Origin: Caballeronia sordidicola
GTDB lineage: Bacteria; Pseudomonadota; Gammaproteobacteria; Burkholderiales; Burkholderiaceae
Direction: 5' to 3'
DNA length: 64,000 nucleotides
NCBI RefSeq assembly: GCF_001544455.2
Contig: NZ_FCOC02000002.1
Location: forward strand, 62,001-126,000
Shown: positions 63,584-64,000 of the stretch, piece after piece
Position numbering within the stretch: the stretch's first letter is position 1
Layout: the number at the start of each line of letters is the position of its first letter
The notes under the pieces: generated by a model
Database searches by the model: none
Told to the model about the DNA's origin: nothing
What the model saw: only the letters and a program-made list of their open reading frames with translations
Position numbers and translations under genes: made by a program

Positions 63584-64000
63584 ATGGACGACGTGGACGT
63601 ACTTGTCATTGGTGCGGGGCCGGTCGGCTTGCTGCTGAGTACCGAATTGCAGCGCGACGGAGTCGCGGTGAGCGTGATCGACAAGATGCCGGACAGAGGC
63701 TTTTTCTGTAAGGCGCTCGGCGTTACAGCACGCACGCTTGAGATTTTCGATGACATCGGGATCGTTGATCGTGCAATCGAGGCAGGCATATGGCTTACCG
63801 GCGTCGAAACGTGGGTCGACGGCGCAATGGTGCCCGCGCGCTCCATGCGCGTACCGGGCGAAGGTCTGCCCTATGGCTCGCTTTCGCTTGCGCAGTACGA
63901 GACGGAGCGGCTGCTCGAAGCTGCGCTCGCCGAGCATGGCGGTCAAGTTAATTACGGCTACACGCTGAATAGCTTTACCGACAATGGCGATGCGGTCGAA
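63584..64000 (+). CDS. FAD-dependent aromatic monooxygenase family protein (N-terminal part)
   Basis: 139 codons of a flavin monooxygenase that continues beyond the right edge. The dinucleotide fold DVLVIGAGPVGLLLSTEL is followed by VSVIDKMPDRG, the PheA/TfdB-type FAD_binding_3 arrangement. AGGAG lies six bases before the ATG; an in-frame ATG 21 bases upstream is an alternative. Substrate and pathway cannot be read from this fragment. Confidence 0.85.
   Translation, partial: MDDVDVLVIGAGPVGLLLSTELQRDGVAVSVIDKMPDRGFFCKALGVTARTLEIFDDIGIVDRAIEAGIWLTGVETWVDGAMVPARSMRVPGEGLPYGSLSLAQYETERLLEAALAEHGGQVNYGYTLNSFTDNGDAVE

Overview
The window looks like the main chromosome of a member of the Burkholderiaceae (Betaproteobacteria), most likely a Caballeronia- or Paraburkholderia-type organism. 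The evidence is the gene order: ubiE-ubiJ-ubiB; ssb divergent from uvrA; kdsD-kdsC-lptCAB-rpoN-hpf-ptsN-hprK-rapZ; TPR protein-lolB-ispE-tRNA-Gln-prs-rplY-pth; a Burkholderia-type porin; and a high-GC, GC3-rich codon bias. Genus is an inference, because no rRNA gene lies in the window.

Layout. 1-8663 (minus): a very large FAD/Fe-S dehydrogenase, a HIT protein and a DUF971 protein lead into ubiE, a Tim44-domain membrane protein, ubiJ and ubiB (cut by the left edge), so a redox enzyme heads a ubiquinone-biosynthesis run. 8664-9794: non-coding, with two inverted copies of a ~270-bp repeat; a third copy lies at about 40590-40875. 9795-13055 (plus): ilvA, a 5'-nucleotidase and queF. 13107-17325: a D-amino-acid cluster (RidA, D-aminoacylase and an RpiR regulator, divergent from a D-serine-dehydratase-like PLP enzyme). 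17322-24545: accessory genes (MarR, two unlinked transport or envelope functions, EcsC, esterase, CHRD protein, porin, LysR). 24578-31907 (minus): three RcsB/BvgA-like response regulators, an AqpZ-like channel and a BvgS-like hybrid kinase. 32599-38730: ssb, an MFS carrier, uvrA and an AI-2E-family permease. 38792-44126 (minus): purU, a Nudix protein, a LysE exporter, apt and a Kef-type antiporter. 44299-53891 (plus): KDO synthesis, LPS export, sigma-54, ribosome hibernation, PTS-Ntr and RapZ. 53910-55804 (minus): mutY and mutM. 55890-64000: TPR protein, lolB, ispE, tRNA-Gln, prs, rplY, pth, hisC, a YfhL ferredoxin and the start of a flavin monooxygenase.

Most of the window is conserved housekeeping chromosome. 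The strongest candidate for an undescribed system is 24578-31907. There an aquaporin gene overlaps (ATGA) the gene of a two-Venus-flytrap hybrid histidine kinase, and three closely related RcsB-like regulators precede it on the same strand. The channel keeps the AqpZ architecture and numbering, but its predicted selectivity filter is Phe43/Ser174/Ala183/Arg189 instead of Phe/His/Thr/Arg. The repeat family (72 bases identical in all three copies, with potential hairpins) is the second item of interest. No CRISPR array, transposase, integrase, phage gene or toxin-antitoxin pair was seen.
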